Numbered from the stretch's first letter, positions 55,479 to 64,000 are shown. The stretch: 64,000 nucleotides of DNA from Photobacterium sanguinicancri (GCF_024346675.1 NZ_AP024851.1:992001-1056000), one strand, 5' to 3'. Notes: generated from the letters alone by a model not told the origin. Numbers and translations: made by a program.

Positions 55479-55871
55479 ATGGCAACCCCATTAGATCAAA
55501 CTCAAATCGACAACATCAACCAATATGATGCAGAGAAGCGCTACCAGTATCTAATCAAAGAAGTCGTTGCAAACCGTGAAATTTGGATCCTAACCGATGA
55601 ACACGGTTGTGTGATGCTAAATAGCGAAGATGAAGATTGTGTACCTGTATGGCCAAATAAAGAATTTGCAGAGTCATGGGCAACAGGCGATTGGGATCAC
55701 TGTAAAGCAGAAGCGATCTCTTTAAACAAGTGGCACAGCCGCTGGAGCCATGGCCTTGAAGATGATGAACTTGCTGTTGCTATCTTCCCTAACCAAAATG
55801 AAGAAGGCTTGGTGATCTTCCCTGATGAATTTGATTTTGAGCTAAAGCAGCAAGCTCGTAAATCGAAGTAA
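55479..55871 (+). CDS. DUF2750 family protein
   Basis: A 130-residue cytoplasmic protein. YLIKEVVANREIWILTDEHG, VPVWPNKEFAESWATGDW and the Trp-rich centre (WHSRWSHGLEDDELAVAIFP) fit the DUF2750 family, whose function is not established. The start at 55479 is chosen for AGGA eight bases before it; the longer frame adds an unrelated hydrophobic leader. A strong terminator follows. Confidence 0.85.
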   Translation: MATPLDQTQIDNINQYDAEKRYQYLIKEVVANREIWILTDEHGCVMLNSEDEDCVPVWPNKEFAESWATGDWDHCKAEAISLNKWHSRWSHGLEDDELAVAIFPNQNEEGLVIFPDEFDFELKQQARKSK

Positions 55872-55878
55872 TCAAAGC

Positions 55879-55900
55879 AAGGGGCTATCAAGCCCCTTTT
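55879..55900. terminator. Bidirectional terminator after DUF2750 gene
   Basis: An 8-bp stem (AAGGGGCT with AGCCCCTT) and four-base loop ATCA with a T tail lie between convergent genes. Confidence 0.88.
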
Positions 55901-55921
55901 TCTCGCCACTTATTTCTGAAT

Positions 55922-56254
55922 TTATTTCAGCGGCTTCTTACAGTGACTACATGCAGTAGGCGGCTTCATGAAAAATGGGGAGCGGCTGGCATTACCACAT
56001 GCATCACAGAACTTAGTCGAACGAATAGTCAGTAGCGTTAATGGCACCATAAAAATCAGTAAGCCAATCATCATAGCCAAAGGCGGCTGCATATACACAA
56101 TAAAGCTAGCCAATACCGCATTACTAAAAATTGTGTACTTCGGCCACAATTTACGCTTACGCTCTGCATCTTTACCTCGTTGAAATAGCAGCATGCTACC
56201 TACCGACAAGCCTAACCAAATCACGACCAAAATAATCAATAACTCTTGCTGCAA
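55922..56254 (-). CDS. Small membrane protein with C-terminal zinc ribbon
   Basis: A 110-residue protein with about two hydrophobic helices (about 5-25, 45-75) and a cytosolic zinc-ribbon-like tail: CDAC, then a 16-residue spacer and CSHC. I do not recognise the family. Translation appears to begin at a TTG (56254) since no ATG precedes the first helix. The four Cys suggest metal binding. The neighbours give no clue to function. Confidence 0.6.
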   Translation of the reverse strand: MQQELLIILVVIWLGLSVGSMLLFQRGKDAERKRKLWPKYTIFSNAVLASFIVYMQPPLAMMIGLLIFMVPLTLLTIRSTKFCDACGNASRSPFFMKPPTACSHCKKPLK

Positions 56255-56817
56255 AATACTCTACCTTATGACGTAAGCGCTTGATAAGCAGTGTAACTGA
56301 TTTTAAACCAATTTTATGAAGTAATTGAACTGATAATCACTGCGAGTAAAACCCTCTGGTCAATACATAAATAGCATTAAAGAGCGGTTCACCTTGCAAA
56401 GCGGATAGCAAAAGGTACGTGCTCTTAGTCAAAGGTAATGGGTAAATACACTTATACCAGCATTAGCTATTGTCTTAGTTTGGCTGTAATCGGACGCCCT
56501 TATGGCGACTTTGTAGAGCAGGTCACACTTTCTGCTTAATTATTAAATAAATGGCCTCAATCCCCCTTGTAAAGGCCCAAATACACCATATATATGCTGT
56601 ATAGGCGGCAAATATTCATTTTGAGTTCAGCTAACCTTGGTAAGATAGCAACCGTAAACAAAAGATACGAAGAAGAAGAAAAACAACCGAACAACATACG
56701 ACACTTTTTGTCCCTCATCGTTATTAAGATGATGTAGGTAACACCGTTTTATGTAAGTTGTAGATTGTTTACGTGACAGTTAGCTGCTGTCACCTAAGCT
56801 ATCACTGGAGTTGTTGA
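56255..56817. other. 563-base region without a gene
   Basis: No reliable coding frame is present. Near its right end, 56773-56793 forms a 7-bp hairpin (GTGACAG with CTGTCAC) about 25 bases before the next start codon, a possible leader structure. Nothing else stands out. Confidence 0.5.
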
Positions 56818-57600
56818 ATGGATCTTAAATCTGTTATTCGTGCTTGTTGTGTTCTTTTATGTGTTGTTGGCCGTGGCTCTGTTGCTGCACCACTGCCTCA
56901 ATTTACAGACACAGACTTCGAGCCTTCTTCCAAAGAAACGGTTCAGAGTAAAAAATCGTTTCAGCGCAGCCTGAGTGGTCTTTACAGCATTGAAAGTTGG
57001 CAAGAGCCAGCAATCACTCAACCTTATTCTGAGTTTGGCATGCTTTACACTGCTGCTACCCATGCTCAAACTGAACTAGACGCTCTGATTAAAGAAATCA
57101 GTTTAGTCACTCACACTCAGGCGATTATTCCTGGTGTTAAATCAAAAGCGCGTGCACAGCAGAAAGTTGCAACAGAGCTTCAAGGTGACGCTAGCCGTAT
57201 TACCGACCTAGCCCGTGGCTCTATTGTTGCTGACGATATTCCAAGCTTAGTTCAAGCCTTTGAATTAATGAATAAAGAAGTAACAGTTGTTGCGGTAAAA
57301 AACAGGTTTAAGAAACCAACGGCATCTGGCTACCGTGATTTAAAAATGCTAGTACAGTTACCAGAGACAAACATCATTGCTGAAGTACAACTTCACCTAA
57401 AAGGTATTTCAGATATTAAAAATGGTGCAGAGCATGAAATATACGAGAAAATTCAGAAGATTGAACGTACAGGTCTAGAACAAGATCGTGAATTATCAGA
57501 ATTTGAAATAGCACGTATCAGCCAGCTTCGCTCTGAGTCACAAGAACTCTACCAAGATGCATGGCAGCTGTACTTACAGCCTGAAACGATTGCTATCTAA
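56818..57600 (+). CDS. Predicted exported RelA/SpoT-domain protein
   Basis: A 260-residue protein with a Sec-type signal (hydrophobic core about 9-22, cleavage near SVAAPLP). The rest fits a RelA/SpoT nucleotidyltransferase domain: GVKSKARAQQKV, ITDLARGSIV (Asp130), SGYRDLKMLV (Gly171-Asp174) and IIAEVQLHLKG (Glu189, Gln191). These match the synthetase motifs for the metal and pyrophosphate sites. No HD hydrolase or regulatory domains are present. Export would place it where GTP and ATP are scarce, so another nucleotide substrate or a toxin-like role is possible. Confidence 0.72.
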   Translation: MDLKSVIRACCVLLCVVGRGSVAAPLPQFTDTDFEPSSKETVQSKKSFQRSLSGLYSIESWQEPAITQPYSEFGMLYTAATHAQTELDALIKEISLVTHTQAIIPGVKSKARAQQKVATELQGDASRITDLARGSIVADDIPSLVQAFELMNKEVTVVAVKNRFKKPTASGYRDLKMLVQLPETNIIAEVQLHLKGISDIKNGAEHEIYEKIQKIERTGLEQDRELSEFEIARISQLRSESQELYQDAWQLYLQPETIAI

Positions 57601-57627
57601 CTAACAGTAGCCTCTATGCCAACCACT

Positions 57628-57649
57628 AAAGGCCGTATCAACGGCCTTT
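57628..57649 (+). terminator. Terminator of the RelA/SpoT-domain gene
   Basis: A 9-bp stem (AAAGGCCGT with ACGGCCTTT) and four-base loop ATCA lie 28 bases after the stop codon. Confidence 0.8.
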
Positions 57650-57857
57650 GAATTATCTCACTCCCCCAGCCTATCGAATTCATCCCATTTTTGAGACAAC
57701 CTTCAATCTATTGACTATCCTATTAATACCATAGTTTCTAGTTATACCAACTCGGGTAAGTAAGTGTTCAGGTGAATTTAATCAGCAAGAACGACCACTT
57801 ACTTAGTTAGATTGGTATCAGATCATCTAGAAATAGGAAACAGCGTTAGGAAATAAT

Positions 57858-58118
57858 ATGTCGCATACTTATAAACCTATCGACTGTGCATTACATGATT
57901 GTTTTGAAATTGCTTGTTTATATCACTATCAAGTGACACTTAAGCTGCGCGATCAAAGCATTATCGAAGGTGAATGCATAACAACAGAAACGCATCCTGA
58001 TAAATCAGAATGGCTAGTATGTAAAACACAGTATCAATACTTAAAAATTAGGTTAGATCAGATACGTAAGATGTACTCGAAGTCTGCCAATGCTATATTT
58101 GGTGAAGTAAACCTCTAA
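57858..58118 (+). CDS. rof: Rho-binding antiterminator Rof
   Basis: An 86-residue Sm-like protein (YaeO/Rof family) that binds the RNA-binding surface of Rho and inhibits termination. YKPIDCALHDCFEIACLYHYQVTLKLRD fits the N-terminal part and LKIRLDQIRKM the last strand. The length is right. A terminator hairpin follows within 40 bases, and the next gene begins after it. Confidence 0.85.
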   Translation: MSHTYKPIDCALHDCFEIACLYHYQVTLKLRDQSIIEGECITTETHPDKSEWLVCKTQYQYLKIRLDQIRKMYSKSANAIFGEVNL

Positions 58119-58128
58119 TTTAGTTACC

Positions 58129-58152
58129 AAAAGCACGTATTTGCGTGCTTTT
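58129..58152 (+). terminator. Terminator of rof
   Basis: A 9-bp stem (AAAAGCACG with CGTGCTTTT) and six-base loop follow rof. Confidence 0.85.
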
Positions 58153-58192
58153 GTTTATCGTTCACAAAAGTGTACAATATAAAACCAAATTG

Positions 58193-58462
58193 ATGAGCGA
58201 ACAGATTTCTATGTCTTCAATTATTACAGTCGGCAGTAACGTCATAATGGCTATTGTGATGTTCTCTTCACAATTCTATCAATACTTTACACCGCATAAG
58301 GTTATCGGTTTCCCCTTGAATTACGTTTCTTATTTTGGGAAGACTGACACTTACCAATTTTTCCCAGCACGCCTCATTACCACGGGTGTGTTTTGGCTAT
58401 TCATTTTTATCCTCTTAAACATATTCATCCTACTGGCTAAAAAAACCATAAAATCAAAATGA
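58193..58462 (+). CDS. Small two-helix membrane protein
   Basis: An 89-residue protein with two hydrophobic segments (about 8-25 and 60-82) and a basic C-terminal tail (KKTIKSK). I do not recognise the family. The start at 58193 is not supported by a strong ribosome site; ATG 58211 is the alternative. It follows rof closely but beyond a terminator, so it may have its own promoter. Confidence 0.5.
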   Translation: MSEQISMSSIITVGSNVIMAIVMFSSQFYQYFTPHKVIGFPLNYVSYFGKTDTYQFFPARLITTGVFWLFIFILLNIFILLAKKTIKSK

Positions 58463-58517
58463 TAAACCCAAAAAGCAATAATGGTTACTCGCGATTCTCT
58501 AAATATTTATAGACCTT

Positions 58518-59345
58518 TTATCGTAACGCTCTTATCACCGCATTTAATGCTTGGCTGTTGGCCTTACTTGCCGCGTAGGTTAAGCCTAACCGACGGAACA
58601 TTCTGGGGCCAACCAAAGGCACAGTTACCAATTGGTTCGATTGCTCCAACACGCCAGTGGGTAAAAAAGAAATACCGATCCCAGCCTGAACCAAGTGCAT
58701 TACCTGCATCTTATGTTCAGCCCTCGCCAGCAAGTTCAATGACAACCCATCGCACGCTAATAGGCTAATTGTTTGTTGGTGTGCTTCACACGGTGGGCAT
58801 TCAATAAAATCATATTGATGCAAGTCACTCGGTTTTACTTCATCAAGCTGCGCCAATGGGTGCTCAGGCAACATACATAACACATAGTCTTCTTCCCATA
58901 ATGGTAAGAAGATTTCATCTTCCGCTTTAAGAATATCGAGCGTGATAGCGCAATCTGCGTGCGGATCGTTGGCATCTACCAATTCTAAACGCAGTTCAGG
59001 ACAGTTTTCACTTAGCCTAGCCATCACCCGAGCCAATTCGGTCTGGCTCAAATCTGGAAAGTTCGCAATTTTGATTGGAGAGGTCTGTCGGCGCTGAGTA
59101 AATAAGTCTGGCAAGGCATGAATTTCATTCATCAACTGCACAGCTTTTGGGTACAAGTGATGTGATTCTTCTGTCAGCGTAACCCCTTTCTTATGGCGCT
59201 CAAATAAGGTTACCCCTAGCTCTTCTTCCAGCTGCTTTACGGCATTTGAAATGGAAGGTTGCGAAACGTAGCATCGGTTTGCCGCTGCGGTAATGTTCTG
59301 CTCCTCATACACAGCAATAAAAAAGCGTAATAACCGTAAATCCAT
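58518..59345 (-). CDS. LysR-family transcriptional regulator
   Basis: A 275-residue regulator. The N-terminal helix-turn-helix is clear: MDLRLLRFFIAVYEEQNITAAA followed by VSQPSISNAVKQLEEELGVTLFER, and a ligand-binding domain follows. It is divergent from a short-chain dehydrogenase gene, the usual layout for a LysR regulator and its target. AGGAAC lies five bases before the ATG. Inducer and target are inferred only from the neighbourhood; two inverted 22-base sites in the gap are candidate operators. Confidence 0.9.
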   Translation of the reverse strand: MDLRLLRFFIAVYEEQNITAAANRCYVSQPSISNAVKQLEEELGVTLFERHKKGVTLTEESHHLYPKAVQLMNEIHALPDLFTQRRQTSPIKIANFPDLSQTELARVMARLSENCPELRLELVDANDPHADCAITLDILKAEDEIFLPLWEEDYVLCMLPEHPLAQLDEVKPSDLHQYDFIECPPCEAHQQTISLLACDGLSLNLLARAEHKMQVMHLVQAGIGISFLPTGVLEQSNQLVTVPLVGPRMFRRLGLTYAASKANSQALNAVIRALR

Positions 59346-59384
59346 ACCAAGTTCCTAATTTTCATTCATCGTTAAAGTTAACAA

Positions 59385-59450
59385 CTATGATAAATAACAC
59401 TTATGGTTACGGGCTTCAAATTATCTATCCATAGTTTTTACTTATCATAA
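59385..59450. promoter_or_regulatory. Inverted pair of 22-base LysR-operator-like sites
   Basis: Sequence 59385-59406 and the reverse complement of 59429-59450 agree at 17 of 22 positions, sharing TATGATAA, TAA and TATGG blocks. The 22-base gap between them lies in the divergent promoter of the LysR regulator and the dehydrogenase. LysR-type proteins typically bind such paired sites as tetramers. Confidence 0.55.
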
Positions 59451-59575
59451 CCCTTAGTAATTGATATTTTTCAATTTCATCCCCTAGGCTTATATTAGTC
59501 ACCAGAACGCAGCAAGCTATTCCATTTATGTTGCGTAACCTCATGTTATAAAATAATTTTTAGAGAGAGTATCTT

Positions 59576-60298
59576 ATGTCTAAGCCACTAGTTGTTATCA
59601 CAGGTGCAAGTTCAGGTATTGGTGAAGCAACAGCACGTCACCTTTCAGAGCAAGGATACGCTCTTTTATTATTAGCGCGCCGCGTTGAGCGCTTAGAAGC
59701 CTTAAACCTTCCAAACACGCTATGTCGCAAAGTAGACGTTACAGATGTGACTAGCTTTAAAGCAGCGATTGAAGAAGCTGAAGCACAATACGGTAAAGTA
59801 GACTGCTTAATCAACAACGCAGGTGTGATGCTACTTGGCCTTGTACATGAGCAAAGCCCGTTAGAATGGCAAAACATGGTTAACGTAAACATTCTAGGCT
59901 TAATGAACGGTATTCACTGTGTACTTGCAGATATGAAAGCACGTAAAGGCGGTACTATCATCAACATCAGTTCTGTTGCTGGCCGTAAAACGTTCCCAAG
60001 CCACGCTGCATACTGTGGTACTAAATTTGCGGTTCATGCAATGAGTGAGAACATTCGTGAAGAAGTCGCAAGCGAAGATGTACGTGTTATTACGATTGCA
60101 CCGGGTGCCGTTGAAACTGAGCTTCTGAGCCATACAACAAGCGAAGAAATCAAGGCGGGCTATGAAGATTGGAAACAAGACATGGGCGGCATTCTTGCAC
60201 CACAAGATATTGCTAACGCGATTAGCTACGCATACAACCAACCACAAAACGTATGTATTCGTGAAATCGTACTAGCAGCGACACGTCAACAGCCTTAA
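59576..60298 (+). CDS. Short-chain dehydrogenase/reductase
   Basis: A 240-residue classical SDR. The NAD(P)-binding TGASSGIG is at residues 9-16, NNAG follows in LINNAGVMLLG, the catalytic Ser is in INISSVAGRK and the Tyr/Lys pair in YCGTKFA. An Arg pair after the first strand (LARRVERLE) favours NADPH. The substrate is not predictable from sequence; YdfG-like oxidoreductases are the nearest group. Its gene faces the LysR regulator and ends at a good terminator. Confidence 0.92.
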   Translation: MSKPLVVITGASSGIGEATARHLSEQGYALLLLARRVERLEALNLPNTLCRKVDVTDVTSFKAAIEEAEAQYGKVDCLINNAGVMLLGLVHEQSPLEWQNMVNVNILGLMNGIHCVLADMKARKGGTIINISSVAGRKTFPSHAAYCGTKFAVHAMSENIREEVASEDVRVITIAPGAVETELLSHTTSEEIKAGYEDWKQDMGGILAPQDIANAISYAYNQPQNVCIREIVLAATRQQP

Positions 60299-60339
60299 GT
60301 TTTTTACTTATTACTTAACTTCTGATTAAGTAATAAACC

Positions 60340-60370
60340 AAGCCACCTTACGAACACTGAGGTGGCTTTT
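60340..60370 (+). terminator. Terminator of the dehydrogenase gene
   Basis: A 9-bp stem (AAGCCACCT with AGGTGGCTT), 11-base loop and T run. Confidence 0.88.
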
Positions 60371-60542
60371 TCCGTTTAGGATGCTGATGATTGAATCATC
60401 AATGAAATAGATATGAATCACACTTCCAACCAAGTAAAAGCATTTTATGTGATCCTCTCTTCGATATAATCATGATTATTAGTGATTATTTAAACCCTGT
60501 CGTAATCTTATTTAGTGTGATTTTTCAACAGGAAGTATCATA

Positions 60543-61388
60543 GTGACTACCCTAACGCTCTCAGATATCGCTACTAATCACCTTCTCACCAGTATAAAAA
60601 ACGATGTGCTCACCATCACGATGAACCGCCCTCATAAACTAAACGGGTGGACAATGGATATGATGGAATCACTTAAAGAAGCTTTCTCGATTGCCAATAC
60701 AAACGATAATGTAAAAGCTATTATTCTTACGGGGATAGGTAAATATTACTCTGCGGGTGTAAATTTAGCTGGCACGTTGAAAGTCATGCCGCCTAAAGCA
60801 CTACATGAATTAATCGTTAAGAATAACCAACGGCTTTTTGAGGTTTTTTTAAACTGCAATAAACCCTTACTCATCGCTATTAATGGTCCAGCCATCGGGG
60901 CCAGCGTGACTTCTGCTACTCTAGCAAACCGTATTGTTGCCGCTGACAACGCAACATTTTCAACGCCTTTTTCTGCATTGGGCATTACCCCAGAGGGGTG
61001 CTCCAGTTACCATTTTCCTCGCTTATTAGGTGAGGCAAATTGTCAACGTATGCTAGGTAAAGAGGGCTGGAAGCCCAATGCAGAAGAAGCACTAACCGCA
61101 GGGTTAGTACAAAGCGTTGTACCGCAACCTCAGTTAATGGAAGAAGCTCATCGTATTGCCCAAAACTGGGTTGTAAATAAAGAAGATCGCCAGTTCTTAG
61201 CAGGAAGCTCCCTAAAAGAACTACAAGCAGCCAATGCCAAAGAATCCGTTCAGCTGGCTGATGCTTTTTTTAGTACTGCTTTTTTAAAAAACCAAGCGCA
61301 TTTTTTCTTCAACAAGAAGAAATACGCACCCTCAATCACTTTCTTCATGCTGTGGGCGTTAAGGCCGTTATGGGCTCGCTTCATGTAA
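60543..61388 (+). CDS. Enoyl-CoA hydratase/isomerase family protein
   Basis: A 281-residue crotonase-fold protein. LTITMNRPHKLNGWTMDMM opens it. The oxyanion-hole segments are YYSAGVNLAG and NGPAIGASVTSA, and a Glu in ITPEGCSSYHFPRLLG is placed as in enoyl-CoA isomerases (Delta3-Delta2 type), which carry one catalytic Glu rather than two. The start is GTG with AGGAAG eight bases upstream. The C-terminal end is Lys/Phe-rich with KNQAHFFFNKKKY. No other fatty-acid genes are close. Confidence 0.85.
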   Translation: MTTLTLSDIATNHLLTSIKNDVLTITMNRPHKLNGWTMDMMESLKEAFSIANTNDNVKAIILTGIGKYYSAGVNLAGTLKVMPPKALHELIVKNNQRLFEVFLNCNKPLLIAINGPAIGASVTSATLANRIVAADNATFSTPFSALGITPEGCSSYHFPRLLGEANCQRMLGKEGWKPNAEEALTAGLVQSVVPQPQLMEEAHRIAQNWVVNKEDRQFLAGSSLKELQAANAKESVQLADAFFSTAFLKNQAHFFFNKKKYAPSITFFMLWALRPLWARFM

Positions 61389-61415
61389 GGAGCCACTAGC
61401 TGAGTAGTCCTATAT

Positions 61416-62888
61416 TTAATCTGTGGGCTTAAAAACCATGACTTTTGATTCTGCAGATTCCTCCAAGTACAAATAGAGCTGACCGGCGTAAAAACCATAG
61501 CGCTCCACCTTTGCTAACGCTTTTAGGAACTGTTTTTCTTGCTGTCGACTTTCGTCACTTCGGCATGCCTTACGCGTGGTAGCAATGGTGGATAGTTTTA
61601 TATCGGTTTTACCTTCCGAACTTTGCACCTTGCTAGAGTAACGGTTACAGCCTGTTGAACCGACAAACTGACCCGCATCAAACATCAAAGTGCTCCCTGT
61701 TGGAGTCGTTTTAGACGCAGGTAATGGCCCTTTCTCCATCAAATGCCATGTTTTACCCGCTAATACATCGAGACTAATGCGGCTACGTTGCAGCTTACTG
61801 TCATCCTGTACTAACTTTCCACCCTGGTATTGCCAAAATTGCGTAACAAGATCACCACCGCAGCACATAGGATCTTGTTTACCCGCCTGAATGGATTTCA
61901 CAACAATAAATGGTGACTCTACATAGAGGTCGATCACTTGAATACGATCGCCAATAAGTGCTGTTGCGATATTGCTCGCTTCACCATACCCAAAAGAATC
62001 TAATTGCTCATCAAATAGCGACAAATATGAAAACCGCCCAGAGCCGCTAGTTTGAAAATCAGTGATCACTGCAGCTTGGGTTTGCTTGTTGTTCATGACA
62101 TTACCATAAGCGGCAAGATTCCCAGCAAACGTGAGTGAAACCTTGTAATAACCCTCGGTGCCATTAGATGTACTTGTACTCTGCCAATTTTCGCCCCACA
62201 GCCCACGCCATAGGCGTTTTGGCTCATTGTCTTCACCTATGCCTAATATTTCTGCCTGCTGTAGACGCGTGACACCAAGTGCAGAAATCATAGGGCTAGG
62301 CTTTTCAGCAACCAAATTACAGCTCAAAGAATCTCGCCCGACTTGTACACTTGCAGTTTGTTTATGTGACCAAAAGCTAGCAGTATCACTCGTGTATTTA
62401 GCACCACTCGCACTCACTGCCGCATCTAATAACTCACTGTCTGTGCCATATTGAAGTATGGCTTTAGATTGATCGTTAAATTGATAGAAGCGCACCGCAA
62501 CCGCAGGATGCACTCCTCCACTGCATCGGTAATAGGTCGATTTATCATTAACGAAAAGTCGCCCTATCTGCGCCAAACTTTCAGTCTGTAATGCATAGCT
62601 ATTTTTAGTGCACTGATAAACATCAACCGATTTCCAACAATCATTGCGTCCTTTGATCCAGCCTCGCTGAGAAGCTTTAAAATTCGCCAGAGCCGATTCA
62701 GGCATAGTTGATAATACTTTTTTGTATAGGCCTTCCATTTGAAGGTCGAGCTTTACTAGCGTCTGATCGTGGCAAATTAAGTTCTCAACTTCTCCAGAAG
62801 CTTTCGTACATTCAAAGCTCGGCTTCACTTCGCTAGCAAAAGCAATATTCGCCACCAGTACTAATGGTACACAAGTCAAAAACTTCAT
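61416..62888 (-). CDS. Exported three-domain protein: LprI-like, MliC-like, META-like
   Basis: A 490-residue protein with a signal peptide ending NIAFASEV. An N-terminal LprI/DUF1311-like region (about 20-110) has FECTKASGEVENLICHD and the Trp-Cys SQRGWIKGRNDCW. A middle MliC-like region (about 115-190) has YYRCSGG, SASGAKYTSDTASFWSHKQ and a later Cys. A long centre without a recognised fold follows, then a META (HslJ-like) domain (GSTGCNRYSS, ATTRKACRS) at about 390-490. The first two are families of lysozyme inhibitors. ATG 62888 fits AGGA eight bases upstream. Confidence 0.75.
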   Translation of the reverse strand: MKFLTCVPLVLVANIAFASEVKPSFECTKASGEVENLICHDQTLVKLDLQMEGLYKKVLSTMPESALANFKASQRGWIKGRNDCWKSVDVYQCTKNSYALQTESLAQIGRLFVNDKSTYYRCSGGVHPAVAVRFYQFNDQSKAILQYGTDSELLDAAVSASGAKYTSDTASFWSHKQTASVQVGRDSLSCNLVAEKPSPMISALGVTRLQQAEILGIGEDNEPKRLWRGLWGENWQSTSTSNGTEGYYKVSLTFAGNLAAYGNVMNNKQTQAAVITDFQTSGSGRFSYLSLFDEQLDSFGYGEASNIATALIGDRIQVIDLYVESPFIVVKSIQAGKQDPMCCGGDLVTQFWQYQGGKLVQDDSKLQRSRISLDVLAGKTWHLMEKGPLPASKTTPTGSTLMFDAGQFVGSTGCNRYSSKVQSSEGKTDIKLSTIATTRKACRSDESRQQEKQFLKALAKVERYGFYAGQLYLYLEESAESKVMVFKPTD

Positions 62889-63174
62889 GCTCATTCCTAA
62901 AACAAGATAAATTATCGTAAATTTTTTATTCAAATATCATTCATATGAGATATGTGAAAACAGCGTAATAAACCAATATTTACAACCCTGAAAGTCAATT
63001 GACACATAAGGGCTCTTCTCGTTAAAACTTTATACCAGAATATCCTTTTAAGCATTACTACAGAGACAAAATTAAGATTAAATATTCTAAAAGTGAATAA
63101 TTATGACCTGCCATAAGAGGATTTCCCTGCCACAATTACTATGATTCCGTGTACAACGAGAAGACGAGGTAACT

Positions 63175-63486
63175 ATGAAAATAATTAAGACGAGTCTACT
63201 TATGGCAGGGTTAGCCATGTCGTTTACCGCAGCTGCTGAGTACCGCATGAACGTTTCATCTGTCAATGATGGCGCGTGGATATCAGTAAGTGAAAACGGT
63301 AAAGGAGTCGAAGGAGCGACAGTTACCACTAATATTCATGGCATAAGGAGTGAAAAAACCGATGAGTATGGGCGCGTATTTGTCTCGCTTCCACAAATTC
63401 GTTCCCAAACAGTCAAGTTCACCGCTACTGATGACAGTACTGGACAGTCACTCACAAAAGTAACCTATATTCAGCGTGACAAATAA
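63175..63486 (+). CDS. Small exported protein with Ig/transthyretin-like fold
   Basis: A 103-residue secreted protein with a signal peptide ending AAAEY. The mature 80 residues are mostly beta-prone: SVNDGAWISVSENGKGVEGATV, then DEYGRVFVSLP, a pattern like carboxypeptidase-regulatory/transthyretin repeats. Function unknown. GAGG lies six bases before the ATG. It stands alone and is followed by a hairpin. Confidence 0.65.
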   Translation: MKIIKTSLLMAGLAMSFTAAAEYRMNVSSVNDGAWISVSENGKGVEGATVTTNIHGIRSEKTDEYGRVFVSLPQIRSQTVKFTATDDSTGQSLTKVTYIQRDK

Positions 63487-64000
63487 TATATAGGTATATA
63501 ACCGTACCCTGCCACAAAAGGGTACGGTTACTTAAAAAAGTACTTTTCCTCATCGTTTTCTCACCACCCACAGACACCTACACTACTGAACAATAAAAAA
63601 AATAAGCCTTCCCCTCATTAAAGGCCACATCATGGATTGACATCAAACGCAGATAGTTTCCCACTGAAGAATAAAAATCCCTTATAGCCATTCATCAAAA
63701 GTGAATGCTATCAATAGATAGCTCCTCGATGGTGAGTCGCAATATGAAATAGAAAATAAATTTAAATCATTATTTTACTTGGAGATTAATCACCCTACTG
63801 AATAAAAAACGTGAGATGCATAGTGACGCATTTTCACTTTTGAAAGAGGATAGGGATAACAAAATGCAGGGATCAGTAACGCTAAGAAATACCAAGGGAA
63901 ATAAATTCACATTAAACATGTTTGATATCAACCGACCTTAACTTCTGGTCTTGTCATTCGTATCGAGAAAAACCTGACACTTCGTTGACATTAACATTTC
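63487..64000. other. Intergenic sequence to window end
   Basis: No convincing gene lies here. A hairpin follows the last gene at 63500-63529 (10-bp stem AACCGTACCC with GGGTACGGTT), listed separately. A short 25-codon frame at 63864-63941 is not convincing. The remainder looks like an upstream promoter region of a gene past the window. Confidence 0.5.
63500..63529 (+). terminator. Hairpin after the last gene
   Basis: A 10-bp perfect stem with a ten-base loop 13 bases after the stop codon. The tail has few T residues, so termination is likely but not certain. Confidence 0.65.

Noticed and set aside
63864..63941. Short 25-codon frame with AGGG upstream near the window end
   Set aside because: Too short, no recognisable family and no terminator; it could be chance or a gene remnant, and the window ends before context can be judged.

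Overview
The window looks like chromosomal DNA of a marine gammaproteobacterium of the Vibrionaceae, most likely Photobacterium or a close relative. The reasons are moderate GC content with AT-rich spacers, a VpsR-type regulator, two secreted trypsin-like proteases with GlyGly-CTERM tails, and Vibrio-like versions of housekeeping genes (mrcB, rlmF, ravA-viaA, rof, phnA). This is inference from gene content; there is no rRNA gene in the window. I saw no tRNA, rRNA, insertion sequence, prophage or CRISPR array.

Layout. 0-7 kb: end of a membrane transporter-like gene, a Trp-rich small protein, a CpxRA-like two-component pair, and a chemoreceptor translationally close to an orphan sugar-type solute-binding protein. 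6.7-7.7 kb: a 1.06-kb AT-rich spacer with a pair of DnaA boxes and PurR-like operators. 7.7-10.3 kb: codBA (cytosine uptake and deamination). 10.4-13.1 kb: a GlyGly-CTERM protease, a lipoprotein and phnA. 13.4-17.9 kb: a TPP riboswitch followed by thiD-thiZ-thiX-thiY-tenA, a thiamine-pyrimidine salvage operon whose first Shine-Dalgarno lies in a hairpin. 18-22.2 kb: mrcB (PBP1b), an unknown acidic protein and rlmF.

22.5-34.5 kb: a complete pelABCDEFG operon for the cationic exopolysaccharide Pel, with the c-di-GMP receptor PelD keeping an RxxD motif. 34.7-36.9 kb: an SPFH/NfeD membrane-protease pair. 37.2-41.5 kb: an ionotropic-glutamate-receptor-like channel and ravA-viaA. 41.9-47.5 kb: a diguanylate cyclase, a small unlisted 55-codon gene, a PstS-like protein with a Pho-box-like site, sseA, an LpxR-family protein and a DUF5718-type protein. 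47.7-48.9 kb: a second GlyGly-CTERM protease.

48.9-55.3 kb is the most unusual region: a VpsR-like regulator, a set of small secreted proteins sharing a C-terminal Gly/Asn/Gln module, a periplasmic C39-type peptidase and a divergent FapF-like outer-membrane protein. I read it as a divergent Fap-type functional amyloid or adhesin secretion locus. With Pel, PelD, the diguanylate cyclase and the VpsR-like protein, roughly half the window is consistent with a c-di-GMP-controlled biofilm matrix neighbourhood. 55.4-64 kb holds mostly short conserved genes (DUF2750, rof, LysR/SDR pair, enoyl-CoA hydratase), a predicted periplasmic RelA/SpoT-domain protein and a LprI-MliC-META multidomain envelope protein.
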